A stretch of DNA of 14,694 nucleotides from Candidatus Bathyarchaeota archaeon (GTDB lineage: Archaea; Thermoproteota; Bathyarchaeia; Bathyarchaeales; DTEX01), in contig PIYH01000024.1 in NCBI GenBank assembly GCA_003601695.1, positions 1 through 14,694 of the forward strand, read 5' to 3'. This document shows, piece by piece, positions 1-6,061 of the stretch; position 1 is the stretch's first letter, and each line of letters starts with the position of its first letter. The notes under the pieces are model-generated. The model did not search any database and was not told the origin of the DNA. It saw only the letters and a program-made list of their open reading frames with translations. A program made the position numbers and the translations under genes.

Positions 1-709
1 TGCCTTCAACCATATTAACTTCGTTACCAGCTCTCTTGACGACGACTACTTTTTCTATCTTCGTTCCCTCAACACCTATATCGGCGTTCTTTTTAAGATT
101 AATCAGTTTTCCTCTGCGGTAGTAGCCGTCAGCCGTTATTAAAACCTTAGCTTCGGCATCGATCATTCTTTCTTTTAGGGATTGACCGCTGAAGGCCGAG
201 AATACAACACTGTGCACGGCGCCTATACGGGCGCACGCAAGCATCGCTATCTGAACCTCTGGAATCATCGGCAAGTAAATGCCTACTCTGTCGCCCTTCT
301 TAACGCCTAAACTCTTCAGGACATTCGCGAACTTGTTAACTTCTCTGTAAAGGTCATAGTAAGTTAGAATTCTCGGTTGTTCATCGATCGGTTCAGGCTC
401 CCATATTATAGCGGCCTTGTATCTCTTGGCAGTATTTATGTGTCTGTCAAGGGCATTATATGATATGTTTAATTTCCCGCCGATAAACCACTTATAATAT
501 GGCGGCTCCCACCTATAGGTCTCAGTCCATTCCTTAAACCAGGTGATCCCTTCCTTCGCTAGTTTCGCCCACCAAGCAACAGGATCCTTCTCTGCCTCTT
601 CATATACAGACTCGTCACTCACCCAAGCTCTCTTCTTCATCTCCTCAGAAGGCCAGAAGATATTCTTCTTAGAATCCTTGACAACCCACCTTATTGATCC
701 TTGCTTCAT
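1..709 (-). CDS. acs: Acetyl-CoA synthetase, N-terminal 236 residues (partial at window edge)
   Basis: AMP-forming acetate:CoA ligase, which converts acetate, ATP and CoA to acetyl-CoA in the cytoplasm. Translating the minus strand from ATG 709 gives an uninterrupted frame to the left edge. It has the classic Acs N-terminal region: a WW.KLAKE...WFKEW stretch near residues 45-62, LNISYNALDRH around residue 80, then LGVKKGDRVGIYLPMIPEV and ACARIGAVHSVVFSAFSGQS, and ITADGYYRRGK near residue 195. The ATP/AMP motifs and the regulatory lysine lie beyond the window. The start is supported by a GGAGTGATC ribosome-binding site six bases upstream. A broader acyl-CoA synthetase specificity (propionyl) cannot be excluded, because the acyl-pocket residues are not in the window. 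Confidence 0.93.
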   Translation of the reverse strand, partial: MKQGSIRWVVKDSKKNIFWPSEEMKKRAWVSDESVYEEAEKDPVAWWAKLAKEGITWFKEWTETYRWEPPYYKWFIGGKLNISYNALDRHINTAKRYKAAIIWEPEPIDEQPRILTYYDLYREVNKFANVLKSLGVKKGDRVGIYLPMIPEVQIAMLACARIGAVHSVVFSAFSGQSLKERMIDAEAKVLITADGYYRRGKLINLKKNADIGVEGTKIEKVVVVKRAGNEVNMVEG

Positions 710-756
710 TTTTAGATCACTCCACAATTCCTTTTTTGGAGGAATAACGCCGCTAA

Positions 757-771
757 AAATATAACTTTTTC
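757..771 (-). promoter_or_regulatory. TATA/BRE promoter of acs
   Basis: Read on the minus strand, GAAAAAG (BRE-like) is followed directly by TTATATTT. The TATA centre near 760 predicts a start of transcription near 734, giving a leader of about 25 bases that contains the GGAGTGATC site. Assigned by motif and spacing only. Confidence 0.55.
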
Positions 772-826
772 TATACATCTCTTCATGAAGTTATCATTTC
801 AAGATAAAAAATAGTGCAGCGGCAGC

Positions 827-1051
827 TTAAAAACTTCTTGAGCTGGCAATTATCTCATATTTGTCGCCTATAAGTCTGACTATTACCAGCTTTTGGGATT
901 TTTCTTCTCTTATGTGGATGCCATTAGCTCGGTTATTTCTCTAGCTAATGGCATCCCCTTCTACTTCCTTCTTTAATCTTCCTAGCTCCGATTCGTCTCT
1001 CGTCTCTAGGAAGGTTTCCCTTCTAACATGTCCTATAAGATTATATCCAAT
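827..1051 (-). pseudogene. Coding relic with an in-frame stop, unknown family
   Basis: The minus strand reads as protein-like sequence in a single frame for about 74 codons, interrupted by one TAG at 941-943. The first part includes NLIGHVRRETFLETRDES and GRLKKEVEGDAIS. The second part includes REEKSQKLVIVRLIGDKYE and ends IIASSRSF before a TAA at 827-829. No start codon or ribosome-binding site precedes it. The stop falls inside one arm of the inverted repeat at 916-956, so that repeat may have broken the gene. I do not recognise the family. It could also be a chance open stretch, because the composition is not distinctive. Confidence 0.28.
916..956. repeat. Perfect 14-bp inverted repeat with 13-nt loop
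   Basis: The arms GGATGCCATTAGCT (916-929) and AGCTAATGGCATCC (943-956) are exact reverse complements around a 13-base loop. It lies in decayed intergenic DNA. It has no following T-tract in either direction, so it does not look like a simple terminator. Confidence 0.75.
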
Positions 1052-1117
1052 CTACCTGCCTGCATAATAGAGGTAAGAAAGTCTACAAGATAGATAGTCA
1101 TCTAGCCATGATAATCA

Positions 1118-1490
1118 CCGGGCTAGTGGCGGACGTCACGCTTTGTTTTAGATCCAGAAATACCGGAAAAGCCTCGAATCCAAAAAATAGGTCCGAAACG
1201 AATTTGACGAATACTCATAATTTCTCATTACGAGCTTTTCTGAGAAATATTCGATGTGTGCATGCGTGTGCCATTACGTTTCTACCAGCTGGCTTGTTAG
1301 GATCTCCGAAGAAGGTTGCGGGATTCGCTTGAACATGATTTGTAACAACAACTGCTAAATTGTATGCCTCTGCAAGCCTGACAAGCTTATGGAGGTACTT
1401 GTTGAGTTTCTGCTGTCTTTCTGAAAGAGTTTCCGCCGCCGGTGTCGCCGTCGCATCCGCCGTGAAGAAGTGCGCCCGGAAGAACCTATG
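1118..1490 (-). pseudogene. radA: radA (archaeal RecA/Rad51) C-terminal fragment, decayed
   Basis: RadA is the archaeal strand-exchange recombinase. Minus-strand codons from about 1490 to a TGA at 1215-1217 read FRAHF, then LSERQQKLNKYLHKLVRL, AEAYNLAVVVTNHVQANP, FFGDPNKPAGRNVMAH and THRIFLRKARNEKL. This is the conserved stretch from the region after Walker B through the L2 segment of RadA. The N-terminal domain, Walker A and Walker B are absent. An in-frame TGA lies immediately upstream (1497-1499). After the premature stop, other frames show faint RadA-like tail remnants (a LDS stretch and a terminal RDVR) down to about 1118, suggesting frameshifts. It is not functional. A complete radA is expected elsewhere in the genome. 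Confidence 0.72.
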
Positions 1491-1693
1491 AAGTTGTCAT
1501 AGAGAAGATATATTCTGGAGTCGCCGTCATCAGGGTTAATGACAAGTGGAGGGCTAGGCTAGAACCGTACGACTACAATGGTCCTAGAAGCCTGATAAAG
1601 AAGAACTCCAGGTTCAGGGCGGCAGCGGAACTCTACAGGATGAATGGGAAGCTATGCATAAGAATAAAAGAGGTAATTCAGACATTAAATTAG
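1466..1693 (+). pseudogene. Start-less small ORF, conserved-looking hypothetical (5' truncated)
   Basis: The frame is open from a TGA at 1463-1465 to TAG at 1691-1693. It encodes about 70 residues of convincing protein: RTYEVVIEKIYSGVAVIRVN, then DKWRARLEPYDYNGPRSLI, FRAAAELYRMNGKLCIRIKE and VIQTLN. The pattern suggests a small beta-rich fold with alternating hydrophobics (an OB/SH3-like barrel is a guess). There is no ATG, GTG or TTG before the coding signal begins, so the 5' end appears lost. It starts exactly where the oppositely oriented radA fragment begins, so both seem cut at one breakpoint. It could alternatively be read from a non-standard start. The function is unknown. Confidence 0.4.
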
Positions 1694-1779
1694 CACCTCT
1701 TTGTGATTATGTGGGCTCCAGAGCTGAGATACTTGGTTTGAAGTATAGGTGGGAAACGATGAAAAAATATGTATTTTGA
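1654..1779 (+). CDS. Possible 41-residue small ORF overlapping the preceding fragment
   Basis: ATG at 1654 opens a frame that overlaps the 3' end of the start-less ORF by 40 bases and ends at TGA 1777-1779. The product contains CDYVGSRAEILGLKYRWETM and ends KKYVF. The residue pattern looks protein-like, but there is no clear ribosome-binding site or recognisable family. It may be a relic of the same rearranged region. Listed as a weak candidate only. Confidence 0.18.
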   Translation: MHKNKRGNSDIKLAPLCDYVGSRAEILGLKYRWETMKKYVF

Positions 1780-1790
1780 AAACTCAAAAC

Positions 1791-1798
1791 TTATATTG
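1791..1798 (+). promoter_or_regulatory. TATA box upstream of the KaiC-like gene
   Basis: TTATATTG sits in an AT-rich run. Its centre near 1794 predicts transcription from about 1820, roughly 20 bases before the ATG at 1839. There is no obvious BRE purine block and no strong ribosome-binding site (only GGGGTTG), so the promoter is tentative. Confidence 0.4.
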
Positions 1799-1838
1799 GG
1801 TTTTATTTTTTTAGTTTTGATTATTTTGGGGTTGTTTT

Positions 1839-3260
1839 ATGGGAGAGAATATTCTAACGGGTATAGGCGGATTGGATCTACTTGTCGACGGAGGCTTTCC
1901 TTCTGGAAGCCTGATCCTCTTGGCTGGGAATCCCGGAACCGGAAAGACCGTCTTCTCGGCGCAGTTTATCTACCGCGGCGCGGCTGATTATGGGGAGAAT
2001 GGGGTTTACGTGAGCTTCGCTGAGAGCCGCGAAGTATTCCTGAGGAACATGCTTGACTTCGGCTTCAACTTCGAGGAGCTCGAGAGACAGGGGAAGTTCA
2101 AGTTCCTCGATATGACCACTATGAAGGAGGAGGGCGTTAGCTCCGCCCTAGAACTACTCCTCAATGAGGTTCATAGGCTAGACGCTAAGAGACTCGTCAT
2201 AGACTCCTTCTCCGCTATGGCTCAGGCGTTCGAGAAGCCCATCGACGTGAGGATGGCAGTCCACTTGGTCTTGAACAGGCTTGTAAGGCAGCTGGGCTGC
2301 ACAACGCTGATCATTGTTGAGGTTCCGATGGGGAGCGAAAGGGTTGGGGTGAATGTGGAGGAGTTCGTTGCGGACGGAATACTCATGCTCAGAAGAGATG
2401 AAGTCGAGGGAAGACTGATCAGGAAGATCGAGGTCTTAAAGCTTAGGGGTAGAAGGCTGAAGGATCATAGGTATGTCTTCACTTTGGATGGCGGCTTTAA
2501 AGTCTTCCCAAGCTTCGCATTAAAGGAGATCGGGAAGCCTAGACCATTCAAGCCTCTGCCTGACACTCCAACGCATTTCTCAACTGGCATAATTGAGCTC
2601 GACGAGGCTTTGGGCGGGGGCTATCCTAGAGGAAGCATAGTCCTATTGGAGGTGGACGAGAACGTTCCCAGGGGAGGGGTCAGTTCGATCCTGAACCCTG
2701 TTAGGCTGAATTTCATAAATAATGACAATGGGGTCTTCAGCATCCCATCAGCCGGGTTAAGCGCTGACTACGTTAAGGAGGGCCTAGAGCCTTACGCGGA
2801 CAGGCGTCTCTTCAACAGAAACGTTCGGATAGTCGAGTTCGAAGAGGAATCTCAAGAACCCTACACTATAGCATTGAGGGGGAGGTCGATAATGGATGAC
2901 TACGAGAAGTTCTGGGAGCACATCTCAACGTTTAAGGCTGAAACCGGAAAACCAGTGTTGGGAACGATCGGATACGACACGCTTGAATACACCTACCCGG
3001 ATGACACGGCTATACTTATCCAACAGATGGTTAAAACAGCGAAGAGAATTAGGGTTAGCGGAGACTTGAGAATCAACATTGTAAGGCCAGCTATGAAGAT
3101 CACGCCTCACGCAAGATACATTTCAGACATGTATTTCAAACTCGTCGAGGTTGATGGAAGTCTCTGCCTCTACGGATTAAAGCCAAGAACAGGCATATAC
3201 AACATAGAAGTCGACGTTAAAGAAGAATACCCCAAAACGAGGCTTACACCCATAATTTAG
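1839..3260 (+). CDS. KaiC-family (RecA-like) two-domain ATPase, second domain degenerate
   Basis: A 473-residue cytoplasmic P-loop ATPase of the KaiC/RadA superfamily, widespread in archaea as signalling or regulatory ATPases. Domain 1 (about residues 3-235) has the family entry motif TGIGGLDLLVDGGFPSGS, Walker A GNPGTGKT at 30-37, and Walker B RLVIDS around 118-123. E62 sits at one of the paired KaiC catalytic glutamate positions; the other is Ala61. Domain 2 (from about residue 247) repeats the entry motif (STGIIELDEALGGGYPRGS). Its P-loop is replaced by LEVDENVPRGGVSSI, with no GK[ST], so only domain 1 should hydrolyse ATP. The reader of its state may be the small protein 23 bases downstream, probably co-transcribed. 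A GvpD-type regulator is an alternative reading. It is not a circadian KaiC by any evidence here. Confidence 0.85.
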   Translation: MGENILTGIGGLDLLVDGGFPSGSLILLAGNPGTGKTVFSAQFIYRGAADYGENGVYVSFAESREVFLRNMLDFGFNFEELERQGKFKFLDMTTMKEEGVSSALELLLNEVHRLDAKRLVIDSFSAMAQAFEKPIDVRMAVHLVLNRLVRQLGCTTLIIVEVPMGSERVGVNVEEFVADGILMLRRDEVEGRLIRKIEVLKLRGRRLKDHRYVFTLDGGFKVFPSFALKEIGKPRPFKPLPDTPTHFSTGIIELDEALGGGYPRGSIVLLEVDENVPRGGVSSILNPVRLNFINNDNGVFSIPSAGLSADYVKEGLEPYADRRLFNRNVRIVEFEEESQEPYTIALRGRSIMDDYEKFWEHISTFKAETGKPVLGTIGYDTLEYTYPDDTAILIQQMVKTAKRIRVSGDLRINIVRPAMKITPHARYISDMYFKLVEVDGSLCLYGLKPRTGIYNIEVDVKEEYPKTRLTPII

Positions 3261-3283
3261 GGGGATTTAAGAGATAAAGAAGA

Positions 3284-3634
3284 ATGACCCAGGTGGGGGA
3301 GGAAGGGCTGGCTTCCTTCGATGAAGACGAGAAGAGAAGGAGATTTAACAGGATACTCATCGAATCTATATGTTCAAGCATGGAATTCGGGGAGGCCGTT
3401 CTCCGCTTCCTAGAGTTGACGGGGCCTATCAAGCGGGACGAGATAGCCAACAAGCCTGAAGTATTCGCGTCGGAGCTTGAGAGCCTCCTCGGAGACGGGG
3501 CGAGAATAATCCTAGAAAGGATAGTCAAGAATATATACTTAAACCTAAACTTGGAATATGAAGAGACCGCTAAAAAGAGCTTTCCGGAAAGCATAAGAGA
3601 CGCACTTAAGAAATACCTGGAGAAAACCGAGTAG
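3284..3634 (+). CDS. Small helical protein resembling the NitrOD5 output domain
   Basis: A 116-residue, highly charged, probably all-helical soluble protein with no membrane segment. The segment from about residue 35 to 90 reads FGEAVLRFLELTGPIKRDEI, NKPEVFASELESLLGDGARI and ILERIVKNIYLNLNLEYE. This follows the pattern I associate with the archaeal NitrOD5 signalling-output domain: a helix, a K.DEI turn, a KPE.F helix, then GxGAxIIxxxIV. It starts 23 bases after the KaiC-like stop codon, so the pair is very likely one transcription unit and probably works together, for example as ATPase and effector. The family match is from memory and not verified. The biochemical role is unknown. Confidence 0.6.
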   Translation: MTQVGEEGLASFDEDEKRRRFNRILIESICSSMEFGEAVLRFLELTGPIKRDEIANKPEVFASELESLLGDGARIILERIVKNIYLNLNLEYEETAKKSFPESIRDALKKYLEKTE

Positions 3635-3668
3635 TTCAGTTACTCACATAATTTTTCCCTTTGATGTG

Positions 3669-3823
3669 CTATTTGGCCGCCGGCTTTGTCGGAATATTGC
3701 ATTCTCCTCCTTCGTTTGCGAGGAAGTTTACCGTCACGTGAATATTCTCAGCCCCTTAAGAATCCTCCTGTAACGCTTCATCCAGCCTTCATAATCATAT
3801 ATGGAGTCTTTGCGGCTGGACAT
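3669..3823 (-). pseudogene. Frameshifted small ORF downstream of tRNA-Asn, unknown
   Basis: From ATG 3823 the minus strand reads MSSRKDSIYDYEGWMKRYRR and then ILKG. The same frame ends soon after, at TGA 3734-3736. Moving by one base at the GGGG run near 3754-3757 restores a protein-like frame, AENIHVTVNFLANEGGECNI then PTKPAAK, to a TAG at 3669-3671. Together they give about 51 residues. The TTAAATA at 3847-3853 lies close upstream. Either a one-base deletion broke a small gene, a sequencing error is present, or the join is fortuitous. I do not recognise the protein. Confidence 0.3.
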
Positions 3824-3868
3824 CTCATAATTATATCTTTCTGAGTATTTAAGGGCAAATTCGGAAGT

Positions 3869-3874
3869 AAAAAA
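3869..3874 (-). terminator. T6 terminator after tRNA-Asn
   Basis: Six Ts follow the encoded CCA of the minus-strand tRNA after two bases. This is the usual oligo-T stop for archaeal tRNA transcription. Confidence 0.55.
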
Positions 3875-3876
3875 GG

Positions 3877-4002
3877 TGGCGCCGCCGGACGGACTCGAAC
3901 CGTCGACCTTCGGGTTAACAGCATCAGCCAACGAGGCAATTAGCCTCATTGTCCGCTGCTCTACCGAGCTGAGCTCTCGTCCACTTACCTGTGAACGGCG
4001 GC
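3877..4002 (-). tRNA. tRNA-Asn(GUU), apparently with two non-canonical introns
   Basis: On the minus strand the 3' half is clear. The T arm is GACGG-TTCGAGT-CCGTC, the acceptor strand is CGGCGGC, the discriminator is G and CCA is encoded at 3877-3879. The D arm is GCTC-AGCTCGGTA-GAGC, and the anticodon loop CTGTTAA carries GTT. GCCGCCG at 3996-4002 pairs fully with the 3' acceptor strand; this acceptor with G73 is typical of archaeal tRNA-Asn. Two insertions interrupt the cloverleaf. One of about 19 nt lies between positions 8 and 9 and folds as CGTTCAC/GTGGACG. The other, about 30 nt, lies in the 5' anticodon stem and folds as CAATGAGGC/GCCTCGTTG. Removing both gives a 77-nt tRNA including CCA, with one weak pair (27-43). 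I could not draw strict bulge-helix-bulge motifs, so the exact junctions are uncertain. A second GCCGCCG at 4019-4025 is an alternative 5' end. Confidence 0.68.
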
Positions 4003-4051
4003 TCAGTCAGCGAGACCTCGGCGGCACCGTTTATTCTGAGTTCTTCCCACC

Positions 4052-4065
4052 TATTTAAATTTTAA
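4052..4065 (-). promoter_or_regulatory. AT-rich TATA element for tRNA-Asn
   Basis: The minus strand reads TTAAAATTTAAATA. Its centre near 4057 predicts initiation near 4031. That is closer to the outer GCCGCCG copy (4025) than to the inner one (4002), which is why the 5' end of the tRNA remains open. With the inner copy, the primary transcript would carry a leader of about 28 nt. Confidence 0.4.
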
Positions 4066-4185
4066 GCAGTAACCCGGAAAGGATTCTCTTGTTTCTATGC
4101 CATAATACTCGGCGAGACGGGTTTAAGATTTTATCATAAGGGCCTCAGCATATTAGTCTCGTTTATGAAATATCTCTAAATTATT

Positions 4186-4204
4186 CTTAAGGAAAATCCT
4201 TAAG
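4186..4204. repeat. 8-bp inverted repeat with 3-nt loop upstream of tRNA-Met
   Basis: CTTAAGGA and TCCTTAAG flank AAA. An overlapping alternative dyad pairs ATTCTTA (4184-4190) with TAAGAAT. It lies just upstream of the AT-rich promoter region of tRNA-Met. It could be a regulatory dyad or simply low-complexity sequence. Confidence 0.4.
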
Positions 4205-4239
4205 TAAGAATATTTGAAAAATATAATTTTGGAAATGAT

Positions 4240-4317
4240 GGGCCCGTAGCTCAGCTTGGTTAGAGCGACAGGCTCATAACCTGTTGGTCGGGCGTTCAAA
4301 TCGCCCCGGGCCCACCA
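4240..4317 (+). tRNA. tRNA-Met(CAU), elongator type
   Basis: A complete intron-less cloverleaf: acceptor GGGCCCG/CGGGCCC, positions 8-9 TA, D stem GCTC/GAGC, anticodon stem ACAGG/CCTGT around CTCATAA, variable loop TGGTC, and T arm GGGCG-TTCAAAT-CGCCC. The discriminator is A and CCA is encoded. The acceptor and the canonical first pair fit elongator methionine tRNA, not the initiator. A tRNA-Ile2 (CAU read as AUA after C34 modification) is the main alternative. The AT-rich stretch at about 4205-4230 presumably contains the promoter, and TTTTT at 4325-4329 the terminator. Confidence 0.92.
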
Positions 4318-4339
4318 TTAATTCTTTTTCATCATTCTT

Positions 4340-4675
4340 CTATACGTTTCTAAGTTTTCTCTTTCTCACAGTTTCTATGGTTGTTTTGAGTATGTGTGCT
4401 AACAGAAGGATGATGAATGAAATTATCGCTATCTTGCTCTTATGGGCCAGTCCAAAGCATAACTTATCGCAGGCCTCATCAAAGCTGAAAATGCTTCTAG
4501 AGTAGATGAGGGAAAGAGTTGTATGTAAGCCTATGCTTGAAAGAACGGTTATAATGCATGGGGCGGGAGGCTTCTCATCCGCATATGAGGCATACAAGCA
4601 TAATCGGATCAAGCATAATTTGATCCTCAAGCTCCCAATGAACTTTGCCTTCTTAATAAAAGAAGAGATATTCAA
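4340..4675 (-). CDS. Hypothetical small membrane protein
   Basis: An open frame of up to 111 residues with two plausible membrane helices: PCIITVLSSIGLHTTLSLIY (about 38-57) and KIAIISFIILLLAHILKTT (about 80-98). A basic cytoplasmic tail, ETVRKRKLRNV, follows. Three cysteines and several histidines lie near the membrane segments, with no known motif. The only in-frame start is TTG at 4675, so the N-terminus is uncertain. A TATA-like CTATAAG at 4711-4718 (minus) predicts initiation near 4688, close to this start. It converges on tRNA-Met and is divergent from the next small membrane gene. I do not recognise a family. Confidence 0.42.
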   Translation of the reverse strand: MNISSFIKKAKFIGSLRIKLCLIRLCLYASYADEKPPAPCIITVLSSIGLHTTLSLIYSRSIFSFDEACDKLCFGLAHKSKIAIISFIILLLAHILKTTIETVRKRKLRNV

Positions 4676-4710
4676 ACATTTTTAGGCGCACTTTTTTTCA
4701 CTATGACTAA

Positions 4711-4737
4711 GCTTATAGACGGAAAAGACTTTAAATC
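4711..4737. promoter_or_regulatory. Back-to-back TATA elements for the divergent membrane genes
   Basis: On the minus strand CTATAAG (4711-4718) lies about 27 bases before the expected start of the leftward gene. On the plus strand, a purine block GGAAAAGA followed by TTTAAATC (4730-4737) has its centre 27 bases before ATG 4761. That places transcription start at the ATG itself, so the rightward gene appears leaderless. Confidence 0.5.
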
Positions 4738-4760
4738 TTCAAGTCATAAGTGGTTTTGAA

Positions 4761-5012
4761 ATGATTCGGCGGAGGATTTTCATTAAAAACTGTTTGATGC
4801 TTCTCTTCTTTTCGGTTATGATGATATTTTTTGTTTGGCGCTATTATGCTCATGCTCGAGCCCTTAGAGGCACCGCTCCCAAAGTAGGTCTAGAATCAAT
4901 TATATTCGCATTTGAGGCATGGGGTGTAATAGTCTCCTCCGCGGGAACTCTCGGCTTATTGGCCAGAATCGCACGGCTCTTAAAAAGTATACGCAGTAGA
5001 AGCGGATCTTAA
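4761..5012 (+). CDS. Hypothetical two-helix membrane protein, leaderless
   Basis: An 83-residue protein with a basic N-terminus (MIRRRIFIKN), a first hydrophobic helix CLMLLFFSVMMIFFVWRYY (about 11-29) and a second around WGVIVSSAGTLGLLARIA (about 53-70). It ends in a basic tail, RLLKSIRSRSGS. The positive charges place both ends in the cytoplasm with a short outside loop. A BRE/TATA pair 27 bases upstream and no ribosome-binding site indicate a leaderless mRNA, which supports expression. No family is recognised. Confidence 0.5.
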   Translation: MIRRRIFIKNCLMLLFFSVMMIFFVWRYYAHARALRGTAPKVGLESIIFAFEAWGVIVSSAGTLGLLARIARLLKSIRSRSGS

Positions 5013-5058
5013 CATACTTAGTAGATATTACATGTTTCGATCTAAAAAATAAGAAGAT

Positions 5059-5838
5059 TTATGGATATTTAATATCCTCCGGCTTTTCCACCACTTTTTC
5101 AAGCGTTGTAGCATCTATTCGCTTCGCGTCTCCTCGATATCTATCGACGATTCCGCTATCCTTAAATTGCCACCTGATCTTCAAGGGGAATTTCGGTTTG
5201 CAAGGCTTTATTTTACCTACTTTTTTCATAGCCTCCTTAGCGCCCTCATATATCATGGCGCGCGCTCTCTTAGGAGAATACATTAGCGCCGCCTCTCTAG
5301 CCAACCCTATCTTAACCTGAACGGTGACTATATCATCCCCTAGAAATTCTCTTGCTTCCTTAACTGTCTTGTCATCACCTGTAACCATGAGCACTGGAAT
5401 GTCATAAGCCCCTAGCACAATAGCCTCCTGATATATCTCGCCAGCGAGCCTGTCGTTTATCCAGTAATTGTTCCACGTTCTGCTACTCTGGGTGTGACAA
5501 AGTACCCCACGCGGAGTATGGCTTCTTGAATGATAGCCCAAAAGAAAAGCTCCATCGAATCCTTGACCAAAAACTAGATCCAGCTGGCCGAAGACTCCCA
5601 TCACAACCTCGGCTCGTTCATCAAGTTCCTCAAGGAGGAAACTCTTTGAACCGTCATGTCCATCCCAGACAACCACACGTGTAGCTCCTCCATCAAAGGC
5701 TCCTCGAACAGCGGCGTTTATCTCACCCATAAGTAGACGCCTCGCCTCCATATTGGCTGGAGTTCCATACTCTCTTGTCTGTTCAAACCTATAAACTCCG
5801 CATACGCCTTCAAGATCCGTCATAATTATTATCCTCAT
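5059..5838 (-). CDS. dppA: D-aminopeptidase, M55 family (DppA-like)
   Basis: A zinc-dependent peptidase of the M55 family, whose founder, Bacillus subtilis DppA, releases N-terminal D-residues from short peptides as a decamer. From ATG 5838 the 259 residues place the metal ligands almost exactly as in that enzyme: D8 and E10 in TDLEG, H61 in WDGHDGS, H103 in GYHSRS, and E134 in RLAGE. The proposed nucleophile is H115 in LCHTQSS. A C-terminal VTGDD stretch is also typical. TTG 5853 and GTG 5850 could start the frame five residues or fewer earlier. I prefer ATG 5838 for the GGTGG/GAGAGG site just upstream and the family numbering. It is monocistronic, with no dipeptide transporter beside it, so its natural substrate is unknown; peptide or cell-wall turnover is possible. 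Confidence 0.87.
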   Translation of the reverse strand: MRIIIMTDLEGVCGVYRFEQTREYGTPANMEARRLLMGEINAAVRGAFDGGATRVVVWDGHDGSKSFLLEELDERAEVVMGVFGQLDLVFGQGFDGAFLLGYHSRSHTPRGVLCHTQSSRTWNNYWINDRLAGEIYQEAIVLGAYDIPVLMVTGDDKTVKEAREFLGDDIVTVQVKIGLAREAALMYSPKRARAMIYEGAKEAMKKVGKIKPCKPKFPLKIRWQFKDSGIVDRYRGDAKRIDATTLEKVVEKPEDIKYP

Positions 5839-5874
5839 TCCTCTCGCCACCAATAGCTTCCTTCTTCATCCTTC

Positions 5875-5886
5875 TTAATATTAAAA
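5875..5886 (-). promoter_or_regulatory. TATA element of dppA
   Basis: The minus strand reads TTTTAATATTAA. The centre near 5881 predicts transcription from about 5855, giving a leader of about 17 bases that carries the GGTGG site before ATG 5838. Confidence 0.45.
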
Positions 5887-5927
5887 TTTCCTGATTCTCA
5901 TAATGCTGAAATGGAGACTTCATTTAG

Positions 5928-5938
5928 TATTTATATAG
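5928..5938 (+). promoter_or_regulatory. Candidate TATA box for the membrane protein/Lon operon
   Basis: TATTTATATAG is the strongest TATA-like string in the divergent intergenic region. It predicts a start near 5960 and a leader of about 100 bases to ATG 6062. A weaker TTAATTATG at 6028-6036 would instead give a nearly leaderless transcript. I cannot choose between them. Confidence 0.35.
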
Positions 5939-6061
5939 ATTAAATACTACTTCACTTAGCATTAAGAGGATATGGCAACTCCACATCTAAACGAATTTAG
6001 AAATCTTTATTGAAAAGTTCCACACATTAATTATGTGATGAAAGATCATTGATGAATAAAG

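Noticed and set aside
543..764. 73-codon plus-strand ORF
   Set aside because: It is antisense to the clear acetyl-CoA synthetase frame and has no independent coding signal.
1108..1332. 74-codon plus-strand ORF
   Set aside because: Antisense to the radA fragment. The recognisable protein is on the minus strand.
1769..1987. ORF with a hydrophobic N-terminus upstream of the KaiC-like gene
   Set aside because: The apparent membrane helix comes from a T-rich leader, and the rest overlaps the KaiC-like coding frame in another frame as arginine-rich nonsense.
3636..3660. Intrinsic terminator after the KaiC-like pair
   Set aside because: There is a TTTTT run, but no stem precedes it and the T-run is short, so I do not list it.
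3873..4035. tRNA attachment site of an integrated element
   Set aside because: A repeated GCCGCCG and decayed ORFs near the tRNA were suggestive, but there is no integrase gene and no long direct repeat of the tRNA 3' end in the window.
3876..4058. 60-codon plus-strand ORF
   Set aside because: It lies across the tRNA-Asn gene on the opposite strand and reflects RNA structure, not protein.
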